The position numbers and the translations under genes were made by a program. From an uncultured Limnohabitans sp. (lineage in GTDB: Bacteria; Pseudomonadota; Gammaproteobacteria; Burkholderiales; Burkholderiaceae_C): a stretch of 22,731 nt of DNA. This document shows, one piece after another, positions 1 through 7,525 of the stretch. Every line of letters begins with the position of its first letter. The first letter of the stretch is position 1. The stretch lies in NCBI GenBank assembly GCA_937928195.1, contig CALEYZ010000175.1:1-22731 (forward strand), written 5' to 3'. The notes below the pieces were generated by a model. That model was not told where the DNA came from, made no database searches, and saw only the letters and a list, made by a program, of their open reading frames with translations.

Positions 1-926
1 GCATCATGGACGAAGAGCGCCGCACCAGCGCCAACCTCAAGGCCTGCATTGCCGCAGCCAAGAGCCGTGTGGCCTTCATCAACACCGGCTTTTTGGACCG
101 CACGGGCGACGAAATGCACACCTGCATGTTGGCCGGCCCTGTGATGCGCAAAGGTGACATCAAGTCCAGCACTTGGCTGGGCGCCTACGAGAAGAGCAAC
201 GTGGCGGTTGGCTTGCAAGCTGGTCTGCGCGGTCGTGCGCAAATTGGCAAAGGCATGTGGGCCATGCCCGATTTGATGGCCGACATGTTGAAGCAAAAAA
301 TTGCGCACCCCAATGCGGGCGCTAACACGGCTTGGGTGCCAAGCCCCACAGCCGCTACGTTGCACGCCATGCACTATCACCAAGTGAATGTGCCCGCATT
401 GCAAAAGCAAATGGAAAAAACCATTGGCAAGCAAAAAGCCAAAGACCTGCGTGAAGAAACTTTGAACAAGTTGTTGCAGTTCCCTGTGGTCACCAAGGCG
501 CAAGCTGCTGAGTGGACTGCAAAGGACAAGCAAGACGAACTCGACAACAACGCACAAGGCATCTTGGGCTATGTGGTGCGTTGGGTGGACCAAGGTGTGG
601 GTTGCTCCAAAGTGCCCGACATCCATGGCGTGGGTTTGATGGAAGACCGTGCCACCTTGCGCATCAGCAGCCAACACATTGCCAACTGGTTGGCGCATGG
701 CGTGGTGACCGAAGCGCAAGTGAAAGCCACGATGGAGCGCATGGCCGCTGTGGTGGACCAACAAAATGCAGGCGATCCTTTGTACCAAAAGATGGCCGGC
801 AATTTCAAAACCTCCAAGGCGTACCAAGCGGCTTGCGACTTGGTGTTCAAAGGCAAAGAGCAACCCAGTGGTTACACCGAGCCTTTGTTGCACGCATGGC
901 GATTGAAGGTGAAGGCTGCGGCTTAA
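1..926 (+). CDS. glcB: Malate synthase G, 3' part (5' end outside window)
   Basis: Malate synthase G condenses glyoxylate with acetyl-CoA to malate in the glyoxylate and glycolate pathways, in the cytoplasm. Only the C-terminal part is present, about 307 residues of a protein usually near 720. The reading frame is open at the left edge (first full codon at base 3), so the ATG at base 6 is internal. Counting from that Met, FINTGFLDRTGDEMH lies at 24-38, GKGMWAMPDLMADM at 81-94, and the active-site stretch GCSKVPDIHG at about 199-208. The following MEDRATLRISSQH carries the catalytic aspartate at about 214. The Cys200/Asp214 pair has the same 14-residue spacing as Cys617/Asp631 of E. coli GlcB. 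The C-terminus ends in the typical GYTEPLLHAWRLK. The stop codon overlaps the stop of the convergent regulator gene. No damage is seen. Confidence 0.96.
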   Translation, partial: IMDEERRTSANLKACIAAAKSRVAFINTGFLDRTGDEMHTCMLAGPVMRKGDIKSSTWLGAYEKSNVAVGLQAGLRGRAQIGKGMWAMPDLMADMLKQKIAHPNAGANTAWVPSPTAATLHAMHYHQVNVPALQKQMEKTIGKQKAKDLREETLNKLLQFPVVTKAQAAEWTAKDKQDELDNNAQGILGYVVRWVDQGVGCSKVPDIHGVGLMEDRATLRISSQHIANWLAHGVVTEAQVKATMERMAAVVDQQNAGDPLYQKMAGNFKTSKAYQAACDLVFKGKEQPSGYTEPLLHAWRLKVKAAA

Positions 927-1924
927 TTCGTCACAGCCCCTTGGCGCCATCGGCGCCTTGAGGTTCTCAGGCGGTATTGCTCCCTGTACAAGGCCGGCAA
1001 ACCGCCTGTCATTTTTTGGAAGACGCGCCTGAAGCTGCCGGTGTCGGTGTAACCGCAGGCCTGCGCCACTTGCTCAATGCTGAGGTAGGTTGTTTCTAGC
1101 AACACCTTGGCGCGGTTCATGCGCTGCTGGTGCAGATAGGTCAACGGCGTAACGCCGTGTGTGGCTTCAAAGTGGCGAAGCAGGGTTCTGGCACTGGTGG
1201 CGGCTGCGGCGCTCAGAGTTTCAATGTTGTAGGGCTCCGTTAAGTGAGCGTCGATGTACCGCCTTGCCAAATCGACACTGCCTGCGGCTTGAATTTTGAC
1301 GCTGGCTTCACTCATCATTTGCTGAACAGTTTGCTGGCGGTCGAGGTTGGGCAATAGAACGTGTGCTGTGGCCGTTGCCAATTCGGCCATGGGTGTGGAT
1401 TTGAGAGCATCCAAGACAAGTTCTGTGGCCAGCACGGGCGAATTGCATGTCCATGTGCGTTGATGCTGTGTCCACATCAAATCGGCACGCAAAGTGATGT
1501 CAGGGCTTAAGCGACGGAAGGTGGGAATGAAAGCCCATGGACAGACCGCTTCGCCATCTGCGATTAAGCCTGCATAACCCAGCGCAGGAGATGAATTGCC
1601 AACGGCAATGATCAGGCCGCCGTGGTCATGCACTTGCTGCAAACGCGTGCGCAACGGGGTATTGCTTGTGATCAATTCATCTAAGTGGGGGCCATTTTGG
1701 GCCAACCAACCTGGCATGAAAAACAAGTCAGGCACTTGACGTGAATTTTTACCCGTCCAAAGCTTCCATTGCAGCACGGGACTGCGCGTGCTTTTCTTGC
1801 GACTTTGGCTGTCGCGCATGAACGTCAAGGTTTGAATCATGTTCAGCACGTCGATAGCCGCGTGCACAGGGCCGGCAAAGTTGACGGGTGAGCTTTGAAT
1901 TTCAATCAAGAAAGTGCTTGGCAT
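923..1924 (-). CDS. GlxA-like AraC-family transcriptional regulator with DJ-1/PfpI-type sensor domain
   Basis: This 333-residue protein has the two-domain plan of GlxA-type regulators. The N-terminal DJ-1/PfpI-like domain spans about residues 1-185 and includes PDLFFMPGW at 65-73. The AraC DNA-binding domain spans about 215-318, with two helix-turn-helix units and the signature GYTDTGSFRRVFQKMTG at 291-307. In the sensor domain, the nucleophile-elbow cysteine expected in PfpI/GlxA relatives is replaced (AVGNSS at 107-112), so a ligand-sensing role is more likely than catalysis. It is transcribed divergently from the Bug/peptidase operon, so it is the obvious candidate regulator of that operon; this is inference. 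Its stop codon overlaps the glcB stop within TTAA at 923-926. Confidence 0.88.
   Translation of the reverse strand: MPSTFLIEIQSSPVNFAGPVHAAIDVLNMIQTLTFMRDSQSRKKSTRSPVLQWKLWTGKNSRQVPDLFFMPGWLAQNGPHLDELITSNTPLRTRLQQVHDHGGLIIAVGNSSPALGYAGLIADGEAVCPWAFIPTFRRLSPDITLRADLMWTQHQRTWTCNSPVLATELVLDALKSTPMAELATATAHVLLPNLDRQQTVQQMMSEASVKIQAAGSVDLARRYIDAHLTEPYNIETLSAAAATSARTLLRHFEATHGVTPLTYLHQQRMNRAKVLLETTYLSIEQVAQACGYTDTGSFRRVFQKMTGGLPALYREQYRLRTSRRRWRQGAVTN
943..957 (+). terminator. Possible glcB terminator hairpin inside the convergent gene
   Basis: GGCGCC, a three-base loop ATC, then GGCGCC form a perfect 6-bp GC-only stem 17 bases after the glcB stop. Only a weak T-rich stretch (TTGAGGTTCTC) follows. 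It lies inside the last codons of the opposite-strand regulator. It may slow or end glcB transcription, but it could also be chance coding sequence. Confidence 0.35.
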
Positions 1925-1958
1925 TGGATGAATCTATGTTGGCAACAAATGCACTTTA

Positions 1959-1971
1959 CCCTGAAACAGGG
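1959..1971. promoter_or_regulatory. Small perfect palindrome in the divergent intergenic region
   Basis: CCCTG AAA CAGGG is a perfect 5-bp inverted repeat with a 3-base centre, 35 bases upstream of the regulator start codon. It could be an operator for autoregulation or a small hairpin in the regulator leader. No family-specific motif is recognised. Confidence 0.3.
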
Positions 1972-1984
1972 CCGCTCTACGATG

Positions 1985-2012
1985 TGCTCAACATGCTCAG
2001 TGTGCTTTGACA
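1985..2012 (+). promoter_or_regulatory. Candidate promoter/activator region of the Bug operon: three 9-bp direct repeats ending in a consensus -35
   Basis: TGCTCA at 1985-1990, TGCTCA at 1994-1999 and TGCTTT at 2003-2008 repeat with an exact 9-base period. The last copy runs into TTGACA at 2007-2012, a perfect sigma-70 -35 hexamer. No good -10 lies 16-18 bases downstream (TGCAGA at spacing 17 is poor). A promoter that needs an activator bound at the repeats would fit, and a divergent AraC-type regulator is next door. The repeat is visible; its role is inference. Confidence 0.35.
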
Positions 2013-2043
2013 CAGGGATGTGACTTTGATGCAGACATAAAAA

Positions 2044-2067
2044 GAGATTCAAATGGAGATTCAAATG
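2044..2067 (+). repeat. Perfect 12-bp tandem duplication containing the start codon and Shine-Dalgarno
   Basis: GAGATTCAAATG occurs twice in a row (2044-2055 and 2056-2067), each copy ending in an in-frame ATG. The duplication adds four codons (M-E-I-Q) in front of M-A-S-I. At the junction it makes GGAG (2055-2058) six bases before the second ATG, a better ribosome-binding site than the GAG before the first. Confidence 0.9.
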
Positions 2068-3063
2068 GCTTCAATCCCTCATGGCCTGACACGTCGGCAA
2101 ATTTTGTCCACTGCGGCGGCGTTGCCTGCAGTGCTCTCAATGAATGCGTGGTCGCAGGCTGCGGCGGGGTATCCCAATAAGCCCGTGAGCATCATCGTGC
2201 CCTTCACAGCGGGCGGCTCTTCAGACATTGGCACGCGTATTTTGGCCGGCGAGTTGAGCAAGATTCTCAATGCTTCATTTGTCGCCGACAACGTGGCAGG
2301 CGCGGGTGGCGCCATTGGCATGCAGAAGTTGTTGCGTGCTGCACCCGATGGTTACACCTTTGCATATGGCGGTTTGAGCGAGTCTTTGCTCATTCCTATG
2401 ATCAACAAAGCTGTCAATTACAAAACAGAAGACTTTGTCCCTGTGGCCATGGTGGGGGGTGCACCCGTGGGCATTGTGACGCGGCCTGATTTTCCGGCCA
2501 ACACCATCGACGAGATGATTGCCTTGGTCAAAAAGAATCCTGGCAAATACAGCATTGGCTCGGCAGGCATTGGCTCCTTTGGGCATGTGATGTCGGAGGT
2601 GATCAAAACTCGCACCGGAACTTTCATGGTTCACATTCCGTATCGCGGTGGTGCGCAAATCATTTCAGACTTGATCAGTGGGCAAATTGATTTTGCAGTG
2701 ACCACCTTGGCCACTGCTGCTGCCATGATTTCGTCCAAACGCGTGAAGGTGTTGGGTGTGTCGAGCAAAGAGCGCGTGCCCTTGGTCAAAGATGTGGCCA
2801 CTTTTGGGGAGTCGCAAGCTTTGAAGGGCGTGGACATGTTGGTGTGGGCGGTTTTGTTTGCACCACCTGGAACGCCAGACGCCGTGGTTCAGAAAATGAA
2901 CCAGGCCATTGTGCAGGTGAATGCATTGCCTTCCATGAAAGCCTTGGTGCTCAAGTTAGGGTCAGAGTTACCACCTTCTTTGACACCGGCACAAACCAGA
3001 GAGTATTTGAAAGCACAACGCGAGTTGTACCAAGACGCGGCCAGCCGCATTCAACCGGAGTAA
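2065..3063 (+). CDS. Tripartite tricarboxylate transporter (Bug family) substrate-binding protein, Tat-type signal
   Basis: Bug proteins are periplasmic solute receptors that usually bind carboxylates or amino-acid derivatives, some feeding a TctAB-type transporter. After a signal peptide (TRRQILSTAAALPA with twin Arg at 10-11, likely cleaved near the AWSQA-AAG stretch), the mature protein starts with YPNKPVSIIVPFTAGGSSD. This is the family hallmark, followed by GAGGAIGMQKLLRAAPDGYT and VHIPYRGGAQIISDLISGQI. Length is about 332 residues, normal for the family. I prefer the ATG at 2065 because GGAG precedes it at good spacing; the ATG at 2053 would add four residues. No membrane partners are nearby, so it is an orphan receptor. 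It begins the peptidase operon, with three bases to the next gene, suggesting that it captures that operon's substrate. Confidence 0.92.
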   Translation: MASIPHGLTRRQILSTAAALPAVLSMNAWSQAAAGYPNKPVSIIVPFTAGGSSDIGTRILAGELSKILNASFVADNVAGAGGAIGMQKLLRAAPDGYTFAYGGLSESLLIPMINKAVNYKTEDFVPVAMVGGAPVGIVTRPDFPANTIDEMIALVKKNPGKYSIGSAGIGSFGHVMSEVIKTRTGTFMVHIPYRGGAQIISDLISGQIDFAVTTLATAAAMISSKRVKVLGVSSKERVPLVKDVATFGESQALKGVDMLVWAVLFAPPGTPDAVVQKMNQAIVQVNALPSMKALVLKLGSELPPSLTPAQTREYLKAQRELYQDAASRIQPE

Positions 3064-3066
3064 GGT

Positions 3067-4152
3067 GTGACGCATTTTTTCCCCTCGACGTACCTTGAAG
3101 CTCGACAGTCATTTTTAAAAGCGGCACATTCAGCTGGCGCTCAGTTGGAAATGTGCTTGCATCCTCAAAAAGGTTTTCAAGGCGAAGACATGGCCCTTGA
3201 TGTGGCCTGGTTGGGTGCGCGCGATGCCAGCAAGGTGTTGGTGGCTATTTCTGCCACGCATGGTGTAGAAGGCCTGTACGGTAGCGGTTGTCAAATCGCG
3301 TGGCTGCAACAATTCAAACCAGAAGAATTGCCTGCTGATACCGCTGTCATGGTGATGCATGCCTTGAACCCTTATGGCTTTTCTTGGTTGCGCCGTGTCA
3401 ATGAAGACAACATGGACATTAACCGCAACCATGTCAACTTTGAAGCAGGGCCGCCATCGAATGACGGGTATGAAGACATTCACGCATGGTTGTTGCCCGA
3501 CGAATGGACTTCCGCCACGCAATTGACATTGCAGCAGCAAATCATGGGTTATTTGGCGCAGAAGGGCGTGCGCGCTGGTACGCGGGCTGTGACTGGCGGC
3601 CAGTATCGACATGCTGATGGTATTTTTTATGGTGGCAAAGAACTGTGCTGGTCCAATCGGCAGCTGAACCAACTGGCGCACAAGTATTTGCACCATGCCA
3701 AACTCATTGCCGTTTTGGATCACCATACAGGACTGGGGCCCAGTGGCCATACCGAATTGATTTGCAGACACCCCGTGGACTCGCAGTCTTTGGCATTGGC
3801 GCGTCAATGGTGGGGTGCTGATGTCACCTCGCCAGCCTCGGGAGAATCTGCTTCTGAGGTGATTGATGGCAATGTGCGGATGGCCTTTGTGCATTTATGT
3901 CCGCAAGCCACGGTGGTGTCGATTGCGATGGAAGTGGGCACCCAAGCGCAGCCGCAAGTGATGGCGGCTTTGTTTGCAGACAATTGGCTTTATCAAAAGG
4001 GTGACCCGCAATCCCCACAAGGCTTGGCCATACGACAGCAAGTGCGCGATGCATTTTTTGTGGACACACCCGAGTGGCGTGAACAAGCCATGACACGAGC
4101 CATGCAGATTTGGCAAGATGCATTCAAGGGCATGTCCAGCACAGCGATTTGA
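3067..4152 (+). CDS. DUF2817 family, M14-like zinc carboxypeptidase/deacylase
   Basis: This 361-residue protein resembles DUF2817 proteins, which belong to the M14 metallocarboxypeptidase/aspartoacylase fold. Visible M14-like landmarks in order are: HGVEG at 65-69 (zinc ligands His65 and Glu68), NPYGF at 101-105, Arg109/110, DINRNH at 117-122 (compare DLNRNF of carboxypeptidases), LDHHTG at 217-222 (third zinc ligand His), and AMEVG at 287-291 with Glu289 as the likely catalytic acid. No signal peptide is seen, so it is probably cytoplasmic. It is expected to hydrolyse an amide bond of a small peptide or acyl amino acid; the substrate cannot be read from sequence. The start is a GTG three bases after the Bug stop. 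It is followed within five bases by the M81 gene, so it is clearly in an operon. Confidence 0.85.
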   Translation: MTHFFPSTYLEARQSFLKAAHSAGAQLEMCLHPQKGFQGEDMALDVAWLGARDASKVLVAISATHGVEGLYGSGCQIAWLQQFKPEELPADTAVMVMHALNPYGFSWLRRVNEDNMDINRNHVNFEAGPPSNDGYEDIHAWLLPDEWTSATQLTLQQQIMGYLAQKGVRAGTRAVTGGQYRHADGIFYGGKELCWSNRQLNQLAHKYLHHAKLIAVLDHHTGLGPSGHTELICRHPVDSQSLALARQWWGADVTSPASGESASEVIDGNVRMAFVHLCPQATVVSIAMEVGTQAQPQVMAALFADNWLYQKGDPQSPQGLAIRQQVRDAFFVDTPEWREQAMTRAMQIWQDAFKGMSSTAI

Positions 4153-4157
4153 ATGAG

Positions 4158-5708
4158 ATGCAAAGCAAGAAAGTTCCCCGTGTTGGCATCCTAGGATTTT
4201 TCCTAGAGTGCAACCGGTTTGCACCCATCACCACGCCTGACATGTTTGCCAGTGCTTTTGACTTGGCTGGGGAAGATTTACGCGCAGAACTTCAACAGTC
4301 GAAACCACGCACGTTGCCAGACACGCAAGGCTTTGTTGCCGCAATGAACGCGGACGGTGCTTGGGAACCTGTGGCCATTCGCATGGCGGGTGCGCAGCCA
4401 GGTGGGCCATCACAAGATGATTATTTCAACAGCTTTATCGAAGATGTTGCTGAACGCTTGAAGGCGTCTGGGCCGCTCGATGCGGTTTTCATTTCATCGC
4501 ATGGTGCTGCTTTGAGCCAGACAGAAGACGATCCTGAGGGGGTGTTGTTTGAATGCGTTCGCAGCATGGTGGGCCTCTTGGTGCCTGTGGTGACAGTGCT
4601 GGATTTGCACGCCAACATGACGGTGCGATCAACCCAAGCACTGTCAGGCGCTGTGGCTTACAAAACCAACCCACATCAAGATTTACATGAATGCGGGGTT
4701 GAAGCGGCGCAAATGATTCGACGTTTTTGGCGTGACGGTGTTGGGCAAATTTCATGTGTGAAGTTGCCCTTTGTGCCACCCGCCACGTCACAAATGATTG
4801 AGCCAGGTACGGTGTATCACGTTTTGATGCAAAGCGCTTTGAAAAAATGCGATGCAGAGATCTTGAATGTCTCCCTGTGTGGAGGTTTCGCATTGGCCGA
4901 CGCCACCAGCTGTGGCTTCAGTGTGCTGGTGACTTCGGCGGCAGGTGCTGCGCACAAAGGTGATTCAGTGGCGCAAATCATGGCGCAAGAAGTATGGGAT
5001 GCACGGCATCAGTTTGTGTCACGCCTTTGGGCACTTGAAGACGCTGTTGCCTTTGCAGCGAGGGTGGGGCAATCTGACCCAACAGCTGAAGGGCCCTGCA
5101 TCTTGGCCGATGTGGGCGACAACCCCGGTGGCGGTGGGGGCGGCAACACGGTTGATTTGCTCAAAGCCTTAATGGATGCCAAAGTGCAAAACGCCTTAGT
5201 GGCCGTCTTCACCGATGCACGTTTGGCGCAAGCGGCGCATGCTGTGGGGGTGGGTCAGGTATTTGATGCCACCTTCAATGCAGCTTCTAGCGACGTATTT
5301 GCCAAAACCTTGACGTGTGAAGCGAAAGTTCTGGCGTTGTCTGAGGGTCAATTTTTTGGACGACGCGGTTTGCTGAAAGGCGTTCAAGCCGAGATGGGCT
5401 TGTCTGCGCGCTTGGAGGTGGGCGGTGTGCAAGTGGTGGTGATTTCAAAACGCCAGCAACTGATTGACCCTGCGCAGCTGGATGCATTGCAGGTGGACTT
5501 GTCCAAGGTGCGCGTGTTGGTCGCAAAAAGCCGTGGCCATTACCGCGCAGCGTTTGCCGAATTCACCTCTACCGATCGCATGATCGATGTGGATTGCCCA
5601 GGCTTGACCACACCCAACTTGAAGCAACTGCCTTGGACACGCATGCCGCGACCTGTGTTTCCAATTGACGATGAAGTGAGTTGGTCGGCATCGTTACTCA
5701 CCCCTTAA
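4158..5708 (+). CDS. M81 family metallopeptidase (MlrC-like), first paralogue
   Basis: M81 proteins are named after MlrC, a zinc-dependent enzyme of microcystin breakdown; most members have unknown substrates. From the ATG at 4158 the protein has 516 residues. Likely metal-site residues are Glu17 (FLECNRFAP), His115 (SSHGAALS), Asp149/His151 (LDLHANMT) and His173 (NPHQD). The C-terminal domain carries ADVGDNPGGGGGGNT, a family signature. The first motif departs from the usual HETNTF: Leu replaces His, and Cys and Arg replace the two Thr. An ATG at 4110 in the same frame would overlap the previous gene by 43 bases and add 16 poorly matching residues, so 4158, five bases after the preceding stop, is preferred. 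It is cytoplasmic, has no signal peptide, and lies mid-operon. Confidence 0.88.
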   Translation: MQSKKVPRVGILGFFLECNRFAPITTPDMFASAFDLAGEDLRAELQQSKPRTLPDTQGFVAAMNADGAWEPVAIRMAGAQPGGPSQDDYFNSFIEDVAERLKASGPLDAVFISSHGAALSQTEDDPEGVLFECVRSMVGLLVPVVTVLDLHANMTVRSTQALSGAVAYKTNPHQDLHECGVEAAQMIRRFWRDGVGQISCVKLPFVPPATSQMIEPGTVYHVLMQSALKKCDAEILNVSLCGGFALADATSCGFSVLVTSAAGAAHKGDSVAQIMAQEVWDARHQFVSRLWALEDAVAFAARVGQSDPTAEGPCILADVGDNPGGGGGGNTVDLLKALMDAKVQNALVAVFTDARLAQAAHAVGVGQVFDATFNAASSDVFAKTLTCEAKVLALSEGQFFGRRGLLKGVQAEMGLSARLEVGGVQVVVISKRQQLIDPAQLDALQVDLSKVRVLVAKSRGHYRAAFAEFTSTDRMIDVDCPGLTTPNLKQLPWTRMPRPVFPIDDEVSWSASLLTP

Positions 5709-5732
5709 TTTATTCAGAGAAAGAACTGCACC

Positions 5733-6761
5733 ATGGATTTGTCTCGATTTCCTCGCCGTGTTTACACAGAACACCCTACACCTCTGGAATTTGCACCCCG
5801 TTTCAGCCAAGCGCTGGCGGCCACCTGCCCGGGTGGCAAAGGTCCGCGCGTTTGGATCAAGCGCGATGACATGCTGGGGCTATTTCCGGGTGGCAACAAA
5901 ACGCGAAAGTTGGAATTCTTGGCGGCCGATGCGCTTGAGAAAGGTGCCACCACCTTGGTCACTTGCGGTGCGCCGCAGTCCAACCATTGCCGCATCACCT
6001 TGGCTGCGGCCGTGAAAGAAGGTTTGCGTTGCCGTTTTGTGATTGAAGAGCGGGTGCCAGGCAGCTACAGTTCCACGGCCAGCGGCAACAACTTCATGTT
6101 CAACCTGATGGGCGTTGAAGCCATCACGGTGGTGCCCGGTGGCAGCAACATGGCCGAGGCCATGCAAAAGGTGGCCGATGAGGTGGCGGCACAAGGTGGC
6201 AAGGCCTACATCATTCCAGGCGGCGGCTCCAATGCCTTGGGTGGCTTGGGTTATGTGGCTTGCGCGCAAGAGTTGCAACAGCAGTTCTATGACATGGGGG
6301 TCACCATCGACCGCGTGGTAGTGGGCTCGGGCAGTTCGGGGACCCATGGTGGTTTGTTGGCCGGTTTCTTGGGCAATCACATTGACATTCCCATTGTGGG
6401 CATTGGCGTGAGCCGAGATCCGGCGGATCAAGAGCCGCTGGTGTACAAAGAAGCACAAGCCGTGGCCGATTTGCTCAATGTGGGCTTGACCATTCCGCGC
6501 GACAAGGTGGTGAGTGTGGGGGGCTATTGGCAGCCCAAGTATTCCATCCCCAATGACATGATGGTGGAGGCCGTGCAAATGTTGGCTCGCAGCGAAGGTG
6601 TTTTGTTGGACCCTGTTTACACTGGCAAAATCATGGCGGGTTTAATTGGTTTGGCGCGCAAAGGCTTCTTCAAACCCGACGAGAATGTGATGTTCTTGCA
6701 CACGGGTGGCCTGCCTTCATTGCACGCCTATGAGCAAGTGGTCTTAACTGGAGAACATTGA
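5733..6761 (+). CDS. PLP-dependent D-cysteine desulfhydrase / ACC deaminase family enzyme (L-cysteate lyase-like alternative)
   Basis: This fold-type II PLP enzyme has 342 residues. The cofactor lysine is in GGNKTRKLEF at 53-62 (Lys56), followed by the substrate-carboxylate loop PQSNHCR at 81-87, the phosphate-binding glycine-rich stretch SGSSGTHGG, and a C-terminal HTGGLPSLHAY. Relatives cleave D-cysteine to pyruvate, ammonia and sulfide (DcyD), L-cysteate to pyruvate, ammonia and sulfite (CuyA), or open the ring of aminocyclopropane carboxylate. Sequence alone does not separate these cleanly; the N-terminal style MDLSRFPRRVYTEHPTPLE fits the desulfhydrase/CuyA side. It sits 24 bases after the M81 gene. 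Its stop is two bases before the start of the amidotransferase gene, so it shares that operon. Release of sulfide or sulfite would connect it with the persulfide module at 11931-14327. Confidence 0.85.
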   Translation: MDLSRFPRRVYTEHPTPLEFAPRFSQALAATCPGGKGPRVWIKRDDMLGLFPGGNKTRKLEFLAADALEKGATTLVTCGAPQSNHCRITLAAAVKEGLRCRFVIEERVPGSYSSTASGNNFMFNLMGVEAITVVPGGSNMAEAMQKVADEVAAQGGKAYIIPGGGSNALGGLGYVACAQELQQQFYDMGVTIDRVVVGSGSSGTHGGLLAGFLGNHIDIPIVGIGVSRDPADQEPLVYKEAQAVADLLNVGLTIPRDKVVSVGGYWQPKYSIPNDMMVEAVQMLARSEGVLLDPVYTGKIMAGLIGLARKGFFKPDENVMFLHTGGLPSLHAYEQVVLTGEH

Positions 6762-6763
6762 GC

Positions 6764-7525
6764 ATGTGCCAACTTTTGGGCATGAACTGCAACACGCCCA
6801 CCGACGCCACTTTCAGTTTCAGTGGTTTTTCGCAACGAGGCGGTATCACCGACCATCACTCAGATGGTTGGGGCATTGCTTTTTTCGAAGGGGTGGGGGT
6901 GCGTCATTTTGTGGACCACCAAGAGGCCAGCCGCTCGCCTGTGGCCGAACTGATTCGGCGCTATCCCATCAAAAGTCAGAATGTCATTGCGCACATTCGC
7001 AAAGCCACGCAGGGCGTGGTTTCGCTGGAAAACTGCCATCCCTTTGTGCGTGAGTTGTGGGGGCGCTATTGGGTGTTTGCGCACAACGGCAATTTAGACA
7101 ATTTCAACCCACGATTGCACGGGCATTTTCAACCTGTGGGGCAAACCGACAGTGAGCGTGCGTTTTGCTGGCTGATGCAAGAGCTGTCCAAGTCGCATGC
7201 TTCGGTGCCCAGTGTGGAGGAGCTCACTCTCACGTTGCGTGAGTTGGTGCCTACCATTGCCAAGCACGGTACGTTCAATTTCTTATTGTCCAATGGCCAA
7301 GCGCTGTGGGCACACGCGTCTACCAACTTGCACTATGTGTTGCGGCAATACCCGTTCAAAACCGCCACATTGAAAGACGACGATGTGCAGGTGAACTTTG
7401 CCGAACAAACCAACCCCACCGACCGGGTGGCGGTGGTGGTCACCGCGCCCCTCACCTTGGACGAGCCCTGGACGGCTTTTGTGCCCGGTGAGGTGATGGT
7501 GTTCCGAGACGGGGCTTTGCTTTAA
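6764..7525 (+). CDS. Class II glutamine amidotransferase, YafJ/EgtC/Dug3 type
   Basis: This stand-alone Ntn-hydrolase glutaminase domain has 253 residues. The start at ATG 6764 gives M-Cys2-QLLGMNCN, so removing Met exposes the N-terminal cysteine nucleophile. A TTG at 6758 in frame would bury it and is rejected. GGAG at 6750-6753 serves as ribosome-binding site. Other landmarks are DGWGIAFF at 34-41, HIRKAT at 77-82, FAHNGN at 105-110 and GQTDSE at 126-131, all typical of class II amidotransferases. There is no synthetase or phosphosugar domain. Relatives EgtC and Dug3 hydrolyse gamma-glutamyl bonds of sulfur compounds, whereas YafJ itself has no firm role. It follows the desulfhydrase gene by two bases and ends tail-to-tail with gshB, sharing TTAA at 7522-7525. 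A role on a gamma-glutamyl or thiol compound is possible but unproven. Confidence 0.87.
   Translation: MCQLLGMNCNTPTDATFSFSGFSQRGGITDHHSDGWGIAFFEGVGVRHFVDHQEASRSPVAELIRRYPIKSQNVIAHIRKATQGVVSLENCHPFVRELWGRYWVFAHNGNLDNFNPRLHGHFQPVGQTDSERAFCWLMQELSKSHASVPSVEELTLTLRELVPTIAKHGTFNFLLSNGQALWAHASTNLHYVLRQYPFKTATLKDDDVQVNFAEQTNPTDRVAVVVTAPLTLDEPWTAFVPGEVMVFRDGALL

Noticed and set aside
3130..3894. Open frame of 254 codons on the minus strand across the DUF2817 gene
   Set aside because: Antisense to an intact gene with clear zinc motifs; no family resemblance.
4110..4157. Longer start for the first M81 gene
   Set aside because: It would overlap the peptidase gene by 43 bases and add residues not seen in M81 N-termini; ATG 4158 is five bases after the stop.
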